Position numbers and translations under genes: made by a program
Shown here: one piece after another, positions 1-7,208 of the stretch
How positions within the stretch are numbered: the stretch's first letter is position 1
Layout of the letters: each line of letters begins with the position of its first letter
Virus record (IMG/VR): IMGVR_UViG_3300009610_000044
Coordinates: 1 to 44,515 of that record
DNA: 44,515 nucleotides
From: a virus
Reading direction: 5' to 3' (one strand)
Notes under the pieces: generated by a model
What the model was told of the DNA's origin: nothing
What the model saw: only the letters and a program-made list of their open reading frames with translations
Database searches by the model: none

Positions 1-615
1 AGATTGCTCTCTGCGGACTTCTTGCTTGATGAGCTTAATTGCTGTCTTGCGGTCTTGTATCGACCTAAGCGAAGGATTGACCCTGACTGCTTGGGCGAGG
101 TTGAGGTCCTCGGAGATGGTTCCGAGGGCAATTCCGAGTTCTTCCGCTGTGTCACGGACCCCCCACCCTTCCTTCTCTTTGTCTTTGGCCGGACGCCCTG
201 TTTTCGCGATCCCATGTTCTTCCTGTCTCAGCCCATGTAACTCCTCAGTTTGGACTGCCTGTTCATACCAGGGGAGGTTCATGCGTTTGAGATTCTCATG
301 GCATCGACGAATCTTAGCCTGCCTCGGAGTCATGTCCTCAACGATGGCTTCGATTTCCGTCATGCCAATTCGGAGAGCAGCAACGATGCGCATCAATCCA
401 AAATTGAGAGCATATTTCTTGATATCTTCCGAACAAGGAATAGAACTGTTCAGTGCGCGAACACTTATCGCCTGCAACTGTCCAAGCTCCTTCATCGAAT
501 CCGCGAGTTCAGCAACCTGACTCTCGAGGGACTTCTTGCTCTGATCACCACCTGCCTCAAGATCCTTCGTAAGATCGGGCGGTGTGTATTCGATGTCTGC
601 TATCGCTATCTTCAT
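1..615 (-). CDS. ParB-like DNA-binding protein (3' end beyond window)
   Basis: The reading frame runs from an ATG at 615 (GGAGAG just upstream) off the left edge, giving 205 visible residues. Residues about 33-50 (ELADSMKELGQLQAISVR) and 73-100, which include GMTEIEAIVEDMTP followed by ENLKRMNLP, match the ParB/Srx-fold pattern of KorB/Spo0J N-domains. A helix-turn-helix-like stretch follows (VRDTAEELGIALGTISEDL). Phages use such proteins for partition-like DNA binding, or fused or next to DNA-modification enzymes; the missing C-terminus would decide. The frame stays open for 23 codons upstream of the ATG, so an earlier TTG start is possible. Confidence 0.72.
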   Translation of the reverse strand, partial: MKIAIADIEYTPPDLTKDLEAGGDQSKKSLESQVAELADSMKELGQLQAISVRALNSSIPCSEDIKKYALNFGLMRIVAALRIGMTEIEAIVEDMTPRQAKIRRCHENLKRMNLPWYEQAVQTEELHGLRQEEHGIAKTGRPAKDKEKEGWGVRDTAEELGIALGTISEDLNLAQAVRVNPSLRSIQDRKTAIKLIKQEVRREQS

Positions 616-675
616 ATTCTCTCCGTGATTAAGCAGACTCAGGAGCAAGGGAGCCTCGTCCCAAGATTTCAAGCC

Positions 676-703
676 GCCGGCGATTCAGCCTCGTATTGCC
701 GGC
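676..703. other. Intergenic hairpin
   Basis: GCCGGCGAT (676-684) pairs with ATTGCCGGC (695-703) across a 10-base loop: nine pairs including one G-U. It lies in the 104-base gap between the acidic-protein gene and the ParB-like gene. There is no T-tract on the leftward strand, so it is not a classical terminator. It may be a processing or translational-control hairpin, or it may be part of an N-terminal extension of the ParB-like frame. Confidence 0.35.
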
Positions 704-719
704 CATCCTGTTAGACTAT

Positions 720-1025
720 CTACTCGTCGAGATCCTCGGCGCTGTCGTCCGTGTCGTCGGACTCGTCGTCGTCACTGTCGTCATCGTCATCATCATCGAC
801 AGCGTTGAGGTCGTCGTCATCCTTGTCGAGTTCGGCGCGCGTGGCATCCTCCTCGCGCTCCTTCTCGACCTTCTCCTGTTCGAGGTCCTTGTTGTCCTGT
901 TCACTCATCTGAGTCTCCTTGTTGGTTGGTATAGTGCCTCTGTCTATCCCGAGCCACTGGAATGAGGAGACTTCTTCGTAGTCATAGTATCCCCACTGTT
1001 GAAGTTCCTCATTCCAGTATGGCAT
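720..1025 (-). CDS. Small acidic protein with Asp/Glu-rich tail
   Basis: From ATG 1025 this is 101 residues: an aromatic N-terminus (MPYWNEELQQWGYYDYEEV) and an extremely acidic second half containing a run of seven Asp. An internal ATG at 908 has a textbook ribosome site (AAGGAG, six bases away) and would give 62 residues (MSEQDNKD start). I prefer 1025 because it starts eight bases below the stop of the ssDNA-binding gene, in keeping with this tight operon, but no Shine-Dalgarno is visible there. Both starts may be used. It directly follows the ssDNA-binding gene; acidic tails are the protein-interaction element of such proteins, so this may serve as a separate acidic partner. That role is inference. 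Confidence 0.6.
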   Translation of the reverse strand: MPYWNEELQQWGYYDYEEVSSFQWLGIDRGTIPTNKETQMSEQDNKDLEQEKVEKEREEDATRAELDKDDDDLNAVDDDDDDDSDDDESDDTDDSAEDLDE

Positions 1026-1032
1026 GACGAAG

Positions 1033-1458
1033 TTAGCCGAGACCGCCAACCGGGACCGACGACGCCGGCGAACCCGACCCACCGACCGACGCGGGAGCCC
1101 AGTCGTTGATCTTGTTCGTGGGCCGACCCTCATACTTGTCGGTCAGAATCTCGACGCGCACCTGCATCCCCTTGATGGTGCTGAAGTCGAACTCCGCGCC
1201 GGTGTCCTCGGAGACCGCTCCGCCGAACGCCTTGATGATCGGAACAGCGAGACCTGGAGCCTTCTCCGAGACCCAGTAACGGAACGGGACACCCAGCGCG
1301 TCGCCCTCCAGCCCTTCCAGGTCGATGACGATGTTGTTGCTCTTGCCGTCCTTGGCAGACTCGAGCTTGACGTCGGTCACCTTGCACAGGTAGTAACCCG
1401 GCCGGATAATCTTGGACCGCTTGACGTCCTGTGGTGTGACTTGAAACTGCATTCCCAT
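1033..1458 (-). CDS. Probable single-stranded DNA-binding protein (DUF669-like)
   Basis: It encodes 141 residues, with AGGAGA upstream of ATG 1458. The core has the pattern of phage DUF669 proteins, OB-fold-type ssDNA-binding proteins encoded in recombination operons: GYYLCKVTDVKLESAKDG, NNIVIDLEG, FRYWVSEKAPGL, then DKYEGRPTNKINDW. The C-terminus is a Gly/Ser/Pro-rich linker ending in GGLG, without the acidic tail usual for SSBs; an acidic protein is encoded next. It lies directly downstream of the RecA-like ATPase, the usual pairing. It would coat ssDNA during replication or annealing. Codons are richer in G/C at the third position than in neighbouring genes, suggesting high expression. Confidence 0.62.
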   Translation of the reverse strand: MGMQFQVTPQDVKRSKIIRPGYYLCKVTDVKLESAKDGKSNNIVIDLEGLEGDALGVPFRYWVSEKAPGLAVPIIKAFGGAVSEDTGAEFDFSTIKGMQVRVEILTDKYEGRPTNKINDWAPASVGGSGSPASSVPVGGLG

Positions 1459-1477
1459 AAAGTCTGTCTCCTAACGT

Positions 1478-1524
1478 GCCCACTTAAGGGCTGGTTTACG
1501 CTCCTCTTAGTTTTGGTGAGGAGC
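1478..1524. promoter_or_regulatory. Two hairpins upstream of the ssDNA-binding gene
   Basis: GCCC-ACTTAA-GGGC (1478-1491) and GCTCCTC/GAGGAGC with an 11-base loop (1500-1506 with 1518-1524) fill the gap between the ATPase stop and the ssDNA-binding gene. The second hairpin contains an anti-Shine-Dalgarno sequence (CTCCTC) on the transcribed strand. They could set the relative expression of the ssDNA-binding gene by processing or RBS masking; this is inference from base pairing only. Confidence 0.35.
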
Positions 1525-1535
1525 TTGCTACACAC

Positions 1536-2408
1536 TCACTTACCCGCTTCTACTCCTTTCTGCTGAGAGGCGATGTGCTCCTGCAGCTTGATGTTATACT
1601 CCTCCAGATACTTCTTGACCTCGTTGAAGGCGTTCTTGTTGGTCACGTCGAAGTTTGCTGGAAGAGGGAGAGCGGACTTGGCAAACTCAGTCCCGATGGT
1701 TTGAGTATGCACGATACGTTGGGGAGACGAGCCGGGCCTGACCTCGATGTGCCAGACCTCGTTGAAGTAGCCGGGAGCCATCGCCGCTGTCTTTGCTCCG
1801 TAAGCAGCGATGGAGGTAGTCTTGGTCACGCGCATCGAGTTGCCTTGTCCCGACGTTTCGAGCTTTGGCAGGGGATGGACTGTCCAGATGACGTTGCATG
1901 GCAGCACCTTGGATACGTCGAGACTCTGAGTGACGAGTGTGGTCTCTCCCTTGTATTCGTCGAAGTCGGGGATTACCAAGCCGCCCTTGGAAGTCGCCGT
2001 CGCCTTGCCCTCAGTGTGCGAGCGGACGTCAAGCTGGAACGTCACGCACGTTACTGAGAAAGAAGTGAAGGAATCAATCACGATGGTCGACCACGGGCAG
2101 TAGTCCTGGAGCTTGTTGAACTCCTCAGCGAATTGGATCAAAGACTTGATGTGGATGGTCTGCCCGAACGAGTCCTTGAACCTGGTCTCGCGCGCACCAT
2201 AGATGTCGTATTCGATGTCAGTCCGCTGTGGATAGAACCGCTTGAGGATGTCCAGTTTGCTGCCATCGAACATGAAGAACTTGATGGGTCCGGGGAAACT
2301 GCCGGCAAGCACAGTCTTCCCAGAGCCATTGTCGCCCTTAAGCATGAGCATGAGGCGCCCGCCGAGGATTATGTCGCTAGTCCTTGGCATCGGGCTCGTC
2401 ATCTTCAA
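1536..2408 (-). CDS. RecA-fold recombination ATPase (Sak4/AAA_24-like)
   Basis: This 290-residue protein has a clear Walker A motif (GDNGSGKT, residues 25-32), a Walker B-like strand ending in Asp (STIVIDSF, about 104-111) and a further strand (CNVIWTVHPLP). Length and motif order fit the compact RecA-like P-loop ATPases found in phage recombination operons, including Sak4 single-strand annealing proteins, which lack RecA's N- and C-terminal domains. Its neighbours, an ssDNA-binding protein and a RecB-like nuclease, support a role in recombination-dependent replication or repair. The start at 2408 overlaps the gene upstream by 32 bases; ATG 2390 is a possible shorter start. Confidence 0.75.
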   Translation of the reverse strand: MKMTSPMPRTSDIILGGRLMLMLKGDNGSGKTVLAGSFPGPIKFFMFDGSKLDILKRFYPQRTDIEYDIYGARETRFKDSFGQTIHIKSLIQFAEEFNKLQDYCPWSTIVIDSFTSFSVTCVTFQLDVRSHTEGKATATSKGGLVIPDFDEYKGETTLVTQSLDVSKVLPCNVIWTVHPLPKLETSGQGNSMRVTKTTSIAAYGAKTAAMAPGYFNEVWHIEVRPGSSPQRIVHTQTIGTEFAKSALPLPANFDVTNKNAFNEVKKYLEEYNIKLQEHIASQQKGVEAGK

Positions 2409-2571
2409 TCTCGGCAGCCTCTTCTGGGATACTTTCGAGTGGCGAGATAGCAGCGTTTACCTCACTGATGGCATCGTCGAGAACGTCCCTGACTCGTCTC
2501 AAGTCACCCTGAGCCTCGTCGAGTTTGTCGTAAGCCCTCTTGACCTCTTCGAGCACTTCTTTCTTAGTCAT
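2377..2571 (-). CDS. Small acidic coiled-coil protein
   Basis: It encodes 64 residues from ATG 2571, with AGGAG five bases upstream; a GTG at 2577 lies too close to that site. The sequence is Lys/Glu/Asp-rich with heptad-like hydrophobics (VLEEVKRAYDKLDEAQGDL), predicting one long amphipathic helix and an acidic C-terminus (AEIEDDEPDAKD). I recognise no family. It overlaps both neighbours, so it is translationally coupled to the ATPase gene and could be an accessory subunit. Confidence 0.6.
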   Translation of the reverse strand: MTKKEVLEEVKRAYDKLDEAQGDLRRVRDVLDDAISEVNAAISPLESIPEEAAEIEDDEPDAKD

Positions 2572-2678
2572 TTCCACTCCTTTTTTACCACAATGTAATC
2601 AGCATCGTCAGTCAGGAAGTCCCACCATCTCGGCAGCGTCACGACGATAAACGTCAGCACGAGCGAGATGAATCTCAT
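2568..2678 (-). CDS. 36-residue protein with a hydrophobic N-terminus
   Basis: ATG 2678 follows GGAGGG by six bases, and the stop overlaps the next start as ATGA. The product begins MRFISLVLTFIVVTLPRWW, a short membrane-anchor-like helix, and ends in a polar tail with KKEWK. The good ribosome site and exact overlap argue that it is real despite its size. Function unknown; it might be a small inner-membrane protein. Confidence 0.5.
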   Translation of the reverse strand: MRFISLVLTFIVVTLPRWWDFLTDDADYIVVKKEWK

Positions 2679-2680
2679 CT

Positions 2681-2983
2681 TTAGCCCTCCAAAAGTTTGT
2701 CCAAGTTACTGATGACCGAATCGATGTTTACTGTTCCCTTCGTCTCAGTGCATTTCGGACAGTGGGGTCTCGCGAGATAGGTCGAGGCGTAGGTCATCTG
2801 GAACGTGTCTCCACAACGCCAGCAGACACACTCATCCCCGACGACTATCTCGCGTGCCTTGAACGTAGTGCATCCTGCGAGCTGACACTTGAAGATGTAG
2901 TAGGGCTCGTCGGCCTTCTGACGAGACTTCCACTGGATGCGACGATACTTGTGCGCACCCTCGTGTGTCTTTTTCTTAGGCAT
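2681..2983 (-). CDS. Zinc-ribbon protein
   Basis: This 100-residue protein has a basic start (MPKKKTHEGAHKYRRIQWKSRQ) and an array of cysteines (FKCQLAGC, ECVCWRCG, HCPKC) that can form one or two treble-clef or ribbon zinc sites. Such proteins bind nucleic acid or other proteins. It overlaps the nuclease gene by eight bases and so is probably co-translated with it. No specific family is recognised. Confidence 0.65.
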   Translation of the reverse strand: MPKKKTHEGAHKYRRIQWKSRQKADEPYYIFKCQLAGCTTFKAREIVVGDECVCWRCGDTFQMTYASTYLARPHCPKCTETKGTVNIDSVISNLDKLLEG

Positions 2984-3902
2984 TAGTCTTTTCGACTTTC
3001 TTGTCTCGCGTATGGGGAGACCAGGGTTCGCCCACGTAGAAGTTCGTCATGAGCTTGAACTCACGAACTTCCGGGATGCTCTCGCAGACCTTCTGAAAGA
3101 TACACCCCGAGTATTTATCGCACGACGTGAAGTTGGGAGGAAAGTATCCCGTGTCGATGTAGTTGACCAGCACGCGCGTCCAGTAGATTGCCTGCTCTTC
3201 CCACTCGTTGAGAATTGGCTGATTGTAGGAGAGGAATGGACGCTCGAACCGTTCTTTTTCAGACAGGGTTTTCTGAAAGCCAATCTTGTTCACGATGAAA
3301 TTGTAGCTGCCCGTCGCCCAGCAATATCCCATAAACTGATTGGAGAGCTTTGTTGGACTTCCCCTGCGTGAGGACGTCTTGTGGTCGACGACGAAGATGC
3401 CATGTGGCGTGTCAGCTATGAGGTCGATGACGCCCTCATACAATACCTGTAAACCCTCTTTGACCACGGTGCCTATCGCCCCAGGGGTGCCTTCAGTAGC
3501 TACGACGTCGCCAACACGCCACATGACCTCATCATCGCGGCGATACAGAACCTTCGAGAATGGGCGCTCAACCTCAAGCGGCATCCATCCATCGCTCTGA
3601 TACCACACCGCGTATTGCATGAACTGAGAGATGTTCTCTTGCACCGTGGAGTCGGGTAAGTCCATGTCGACGGCAGCAATCGTAGCGACCTGCTTTGCTT
3701 CGTCGAGAATCTTAGCGATGTCCTTACGCCGTTCCATCCGAGCCCGATAGTAGTGAGCCAGCATCCGATGCATGAGGTCACCCTTCTCGAGTGCCTCTGC
3801 CTTCTGAGTCGGTCGCCAGTTGTCAAGGAACTCCAGCTTGACCTTGCGCGCACAGTTTGCGACTGTGTTGAGTATCTGCGAGTCGAGTGCTATTGTTCTC
3901 AT
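2976..3902 (-). CDS. PD-(D/E)XK nuclease, RecB/Cas4-like, probable Fe-S cluster
   Basis: This 308-residue protein shows the RecB-family nuclease order: a helical GxxxH-type motif (GDLMHRMLAHYY, His45), the first acidic strand (YEGVIDLIAD, Asp160), the VVDHK motif (Asp173, Lys175) and the Q...Y helix (Gln189, Tyr193). Cys17 near the N-terminus plus Cys261, Cys267 and Cys273 near the C-terminus resemble the split four-cysteine 4Fe-4S cluster of Cas4 and AddB. Role: DNA exonuclease or end processing in phage recombination, acting with the ATPase and ssDNA-binding protein encoded downstream. There is no CRISPR array here, so a role in spacer acquisition is not suggested. Confidence 0.8.
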   Translation of the reverse strand: MRTIALDSQILNTVANCARKVKLEFLDNWRPTQKAEALEKGDLMHRMLAHYYRARMERRKDIAKILDEAKQVATIAAVDMDLPDSTVQENISQFMQYAVWYQSDGWMPLEVERPFSKVLYRRDDEVMWRVGDVVATEGTPGAIGTVVKEGLQVLYEGVIDLIADTPHGIFVVDHKTSSRRGSPTKLSNQFMGYCWATGSYNFIVNKIGFQKTLSEKERFERPFLSYNQPILNEWEEQAIYWTRVLVNYIDTGYFPPNFTSCDKYSGCIFQKVCESIPEVREFKLMTNFYVGEPWSPHTRDKKVEKTNA

Positions 3903-3905
3903 GGG

Positions 3906-4121
3906 TTATTCGCCTACTATGGATTGAACTTCGTCGTTCCAGAACATATCAAAGCCGTTGCTTCTCCAAGTGCATAACTCGTCTTCATTTTGGGGAGGCA
4001 TCTCGTCTATAAACCAGCCTATACGGACTATCTCGGGGTCTATCTCTATAGCTATCTCGCCCTCATAGCTATGCCGATACTGCTTTCCCTTATGCTCTGT
4101 GGTAATGACAATCCGAGCCAT
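3906..4121 (-). CDS. Hypothetical 71-residue protein
   Basis: The start at 4121 overlaps the upstream stop as TGATG. The protein begins MARIVITTEHKGKQYRHSYEG and reads like a small beta-rich domain followed by an acidic helix (PQNEDELCTWRSNG). No family recognised. It ends three bases before the nuclease gene, and so is coupled to it. Confidence 0.6.
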   Translation of the reverse strand: MARIVITTEHKGKQYRHSYEGEIAIEIDPEIVRIGWFIDEMPPQNEDELCTWRSNGFDMFWNDEVQSIVGE

Positions 4122-4435
4122 CAAGACATCCCCACAGGAAATACGTGCAAGGACCATTGGAGATAGGCTTGGCAATCGTCAACAAGCCCCTCATCCAGAA
4201 GTAGGTCGTGAGCCTTTAGGTCCCAGGTCTCTACGACTAAGTCTTCTCGCTTCATCTGAGCGAGTGGTGGCAAGTGAGGACTAGAAGCCATCTCAAACAG
4301 GCTCTCAATCTGGGCCTGACTCCTAAACTGGAACACACCAAGAGTTCGACAACACTGGGAGACGTTCGAGTAATGCCCCTTACCGTGATTGACGCCCATG
4401 AACAGGCCCGCCGTCTTGTGTCTCACTTGCCACAT
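4121..4435 (-). CDS. Hypothetical 104-residue protein
   Basis: ATG 4435 has AGGAA five bases upstream, directly after the stop of the coiled-coil gene. The protein is mixed in character, with a His/Gly-rich start (FMGVNHGKGHYSNVSQCC) and a leucine-rich acidic segment (DLKAHDLLLDEGLVDD). No recognisable domain. Position suggests an accessory early protein. Confidence 0.55.
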   Translation of the reverse strand: MWQVRHKTAGLFMGVNHGKGHYSNVSQCCRTLGVFQFRSQAQIESLFEMASSPHLPPLAQMKREDLVVETWDLKAHDLLLDEGLVDDCQAYLQWSLHVFPVGMS

Positions 4436-4443
4436 TTTGTTTC

Positions 4444-5106
4444 CTATCGACGCTTCTTGTCCCAGTCCTTCGCGAGTCGGCTCTGAACCGCCTTGAGCTG
4501 TTTTGTCGCCGTCGAAAGCTGCCGTGCGAGGCCAAGATTCTCCTGCTTGAGCTGTTCGAGAGACGAGCGAATCCAGCCCTCGTTGACCTGCTGGTTGATC
4601 TCGTTGTGCGCGCGATTGATATTGCTAATGTTCACATTCTGTTTCTCGACCAGCGCAAACAAGGTCTTGATGAGGCTCTTGTTCTGAGTTTCCAGCTTGT
4701 CGAGTTCACTGATGGCCGCGCTGTGAGCTGCCTCGACGCTCCTTCGACCCTGGTTTTCCTTGTAGAATGCCTGGTCGAGACCAATGATTCTTCGATCAAA
4801 CTGCTCAAGCCTCTCGACACGTTTCCGCAGCTTGAACTCCGCGACGTCGTGCTTGGCGATAAGTCGAAGCTGAGCCGTCGGATTGTTTACGATATTTTTC
4901 ACAAGATGATCGACATCAGCCTCGGGATTGATCTTATTGTCCATCATCATGCGAAGATGGGGGTCAGCCACCTCTGTCTCACCGGGCCTATCACAGACCT
5001 GATTCGACCCACTACGATACGGTGACGACTCCAAGACCTCAAGGCGCTTTGCCTCTTGATTAAATGCCTGGGCCAGCTCTCTCAATCTGTTAGCAAGTTC
5101 ACTCAT
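4444..5106 (-). CDS. Coiled-coil protein
   Basis: This 220-residue, almost wholly helical protein opens with a short helix (MSELANRLRELAQAFNQEAK), has a polar linker at about 28-45, then long coiled coils (KLRKRVERLEQFDRR, SELDKLETQNKSLIKTLFAL, SLEQLKQENLGLARQL) and a basic end (KDWDKKRR). No family recognised. It could be an oligomeric scaffold for replication proteins. It starts next to the stop of the preceding gene with a G-rich ribosome site. Confidence 0.6.
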   Translation of the reverse strand: MSELANRLRELAQAFNQEAKRLEVLESSPYRSGSNQVCDRPGETEVADPHLRMMMDNKINPEADVDHLVKNIVNNPTAQLRLIAKHDVAEFKLRKRVERLEQFDRRIIGLDQAFYKENQGRRSVEAAHSAAISELDKLETQNKSLIKTLFALVEKQNVNISNINRAHNEINQQVNEGWIRSSLEQLKQENLGLARQLSTATKQLKAVQSRLAKDWDKKRR

Positions 5107-5373
5107 TTATTCCCCCCACTCTTCCCTAGTCCAGTTAAGCCTGAGCACCGTGATGTGTCCAGCTTCACACCTGTAGAAGTCGCACGCGTCCTGAGCCCCC
5201 TGTCGTGCTGCCCTCTGTCTTCCAGTTTTCAGGAGACAAGTTGGACAGACAATAAATGCCACAGATTTGGTAGTAGAAGTGTTCGTGGGCTGAACACTTT
5301 CTACCTTCTCCTTGTAGCCATCGGTGTAGTGGTCCTTATTGAGCAACCACCTATCAAGGTCTCTTGTTGTCAT
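5107..5373 (-). CDS. Small zinc-binding protein
   Basis: It encodes 88 residues. ATG 5373 uses the last base of the previous stop (TAATG) with GGAG upstream. CPTC in mid-protein and C...C-GH near the end (ACDFYRCEAGH) form a possible zinc ribbon. The N-terminus (MTTRDLDRWLLNKDHYTDG) is helical. Family not recognised; nucleic-acid or protein binding is a reasonable guess. Confidence 0.55.
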   Translation of the reverse strand: MTTRDLDRWLLNKDHYTDGYKEKVESVQPTNTSTTKSVAFIVCPTCLLKTGRQRAARQGAQDACDFYRCEAGHITVLRLNWTREEWGE

Positions 5374-5846
5374 TATGGCTCCACAATCGTCCAAGCCAGC
5401 GCGAAGTTGTCGTTCCAAGTGAGTCGATGAGGCTTACCCGGACGCCAGCCATCAATGTATTGACGCCATCCACGTTCGGGAAAGCCACGTGACGGCAGCA
5501 TCCCATCGACGGTCCAGAGGAGGAGCCGAGCAAACGCGCACGCCAGAACATCGTTGTTCGCTATCGAGGTTGCGACGACGATGACTGAGGGCGTGTAGAT
5601 GAGTTCCTGACAGACTTGAATGGCAAAAGCTCGGGTCGATGGGTGCTCTATAACGCCCTGAACTCCAGCCTTCTCGAACTGCCAAAAGCCCTGAGCAGGC
5701 CCGCCTCCCATCTGACGACGATGTTCGAACCGCGACTCCTGCAAGCCTATCGCCAACAACATGGCTCTGGAGGCGGGAGTGTCCATCGAGCCGGGGAGAA
5801 GTCCAAAGGCTGCGGGGAAGATGTAACTGTTGATGTTGTGTATCAC
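5373..5846 (-). CDS. Lytic-transglycosylase-like protein
   Basis: It encodes 157 residues from a GTG at 5846, overlapping the upstream stop as GTGA. The segment MLLAIGLQESRFEHRRQ has the catalytic-Glu pattern of soluble lytic transglycosylase/goose-lysozyme-like enzymes (E-S-x-F), and GPAQGFWQFE matches their following G-x-x-Q-F block. It would cleave peptidoglycan. No signal peptide is visible, so it would need a holin or a virion position. Unusually, it lies among early leftward genes and not with the late genes; a holin candidate lies 31 kb away. Confidence 0.6.
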   Translation of the reverse strand: MIHNINSYIFPAAFGLLPGSMDTPASRAMLLAIGLQESRFEHRRQMGGGPAQGFWQFEKAGVQGVIEHPSTRAFAIQVCQELIYTPSVIVVATSIANNDVLACAFARLLLWTVDGMLPSRGFPERGWRQYIDGWRPGKPHRLTWNDNFALAWTIVEP

Positions 5847-6145
5847 TTCTTATCCCCTTTTAACTTAAAGATTGGTGGACGAGCATGCCAGTCTCCTGAG
5901 AATATAGGCTTCGTGCTTCGTTGTATGTCTCTCCAACGAGTGGCTGGTATGATGGAGAATTCAGGGAAGACGATTGTCTTAACTCCCGAATAACCTGGGA
6001 CAATTTGAAAACCGTCCTCATACTCCAATGCCATGCCCGCAATTCTCGCAGACCTCACCGGACCACTTCGACCCACACGACGGGCATTTTGAAATCGTGC
6101 TCTTTCGAGTAGGTAATCCACTTGTTCGGGAGACAACTCTGACAT
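5843..6145 (-). CDS. Hypothetical protein overlapping the gene upstream
   Basis: The frame is open back to 6334, but the first part is low-complexity Ser/Thr/Lys and reads as the shadow of the overlapping zinc-ribbon gene. I place the start at ATG 6145 (MSELSPEQVDYLLERARFQ), giving 100 residues; ATG 6034 is an alternative that leaves only a 17-base overlap. The C-terminus (FPEFSIIPATRWRDIQ, then RPPIFKLKGDKK) looks authentic and couples by GTGA to the lysozyme-like gene. Function unknown. Confidence 0.5.
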   Translation of the reverse strand: MSELSPEQVDYLLERARFQNARRVGRSGPVRSARIAGMALEYEDGFQIVPGYSGVKTIVFPEFSIIPATRWRDIQRSTKPIFSGDWHARPPIFKLKGDKK

Positions 6146-6521
6146 CTCGTCGTATCCCACTATCTGGATTGGACTCTCGCCAATAGAGGGACCCAATCTC
6201 TCCACAGACTTGCAACCATCGCTTGGGGTCGTTGCAGACTTCGATGAGCTTTTCGATATGCTCAAGTCGATAGCCGTGTTTTCGTCCATAGAGTTCGACC
6301 CACCATTCCCTTTTGAGCCTTTTGATTTCGTCATAAAGCCTGCAACAAATCTCTGCTCGAAGTCCCATGCTCAGATCAGGCATCTTGTCCTTGAAGCCTA
6401 CTGAGAAAACGGATTCCGGGTATACTGTAATCCTGTCCCCATGCTCATGACAAGATGAACAGCATACCCCAAACTCGCCTGCAAGGTCTTCACAGGTATG
6501 GACGAAGGGTTCTTTAGCCAC
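6018..6521 (-). CDS. Cysteine-rich protein with C-terminal zinc ribbon
   Basis: It starts at GTG 6521, overlapping the upstream stop, and encodes 167 residues. It contains HTCEDLAGEFGVCCSSCHEHGD near the N-terminus in two short Cys clusters, a helical middle (LYDEIKRLKREWWVELYG) and a clear ribbon at the end (CPSCG, VCENCGHG). It is probably a zinc protein with nucleic-acid or protein targets. Its last 128 bases appear to be read in a second frame by the next gene. Confidence 0.55.
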   Translation of the reverse strand: MAKEPFVHTCEDLAGEFGVCCSSCHEHGDRITVYPESVFSVGFKDKMPDLSMGLRAEICCRLYDEIKRLKREWWVELYGRKHGYRLEHIEKLIEVCNDPKRWLQVCGEIGSLYWRESNPDSGIRRDVRVVSRTSGLPTRKSTISKCPSCGSKWSGEVCENCGHGIGV

Positions 6522-6741
6522 CCCAAATCTTCCGAAAGAATGCCTTGATACCCCAGCCCTTGCTCTCCGAGATGCCAGCCTGCGCCCCGTATGAGATACC
6601 CTTGTCCTCGTGCTCACGCTCGAAGATGACGTCGATGCTCTTGTCATCCCTAGAAGCCTCACCTTCGAGTCGAATCTCATTGTGTGCGGCGTCCTTGATG
6701 GCCTTGGCGAGGAGATCTTCTTCCTTCGGTAGTTTATCCAT
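6514..6741 (-). CDS. Hypothetical 75-residue protein
   Basis: ATG 6741 overlaps the stop of the upstream gene by a few bases. The product is charged and helical at the start (MDKLPKEEDLLAKAIKDAA) and ends in an aromatic, basic segment (IKAFFRKIWGG) that could touch a membrane or a partner protein. No family recognised. Confidence 0.55.
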   Translation of the reverse strand: MDKLPKEEDLLAKAIKDAAHNEIRLEGEASRDDKSIDVIFEREHEDKGISYGAQAGISESKGWGIKAFFRKIWGG

Positions 6742-6904
6742 AGATAACTTTCTGCACCCCGTGGATAGAACAGACGAGCTTGTAGCCGGCGATCTTGACA
6801 CGCTCTCCATTGAGTCTGAACGTCCCCCTGCCCTTCTCCTTCGTGCGCTGATGGAGAGGCTTCTTGCCGAGCTGCACGCTGCACCTGCATCTGTTATTCA
6901 TCAT
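6734..6904 (-). CDS. Hypothetical 56-residue basic protein
   Basis: Tandem ATGs at 6904 and 6901 follow GAGAAGGG, and the start overlaps the preceding stop. The product is Lys/Arg-rich with scattered Cys (MMNNRCRCSVQ) and ends in a beta-like segment (VKIAGYKLVCSIHGVQKV). It may be a small nucleic-acid-binding protein; no family recognised. Confidence 0.45.
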   Translation of the reverse strand: MMNNRCRCSVQLGKKPLHQRTKEKGRGTFRLNGERVKIAGYKLVCSIHGVQKVIYG

Positions 6905-7208
6905 AACCCTTCTCTCTCCGAAGTCTTTCCGATCCAGACCGCCCTGGCTCGAATCCTTCGTTGCGGACTCGGTCGGTTTTACGCTGTGCATCAGTCTGAG
7001 CAGAGGGCAGACGGTTCTCGCGCGCCCCATCTGGAGTCTTCTCCCTGTAGATGCGCTCGATTTGGGTAATCTGGTGTTCGCTGAGCCAGCCCCTCATCTT
7101 GTATTGACCGATGATTGAGGGAATAAACTCCTTCTCCCAGTGGTTTAGATCGGTGCCCCTGTCCTGGATGGCATCAATCATCTCTTGAATCAGCTCGTAA
7201 TCAGGCAT
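6894..7208 (-). CDS. Hypothetical 104-residue protein
   Basis: It starts at ATG 7208, overlapping the upstream stop (TGATG). The first 60 residues form a helical domain (YELIQEMIDAIQDRGTDL, then LSEHQITQIERIYREKTP) that resembles generic phage early proteins. The tail is Arg/Ser/Gly-rich and probably disordered. Function unknown. Confidence 0.55.
   Translation of the reverse strand: MPDYELIQEMIDAIQDRGTDLNHWEKEFIPSIIGQYKMRGWLSEHQITQIERIYREKTPDGARENRLPSAQTDAQRKTDRVRNEGFEPGRSGSERLRREKGYDE

Noticed and set aside
3000-3890. Cas4-like nuclease as part of a phage CRISPR system
   Set aside because: No cas1, cas2 or repeat-spacer array is visible; neighbours are recombination genes, so a RecB-like recombination nuclease is the simpler reading.
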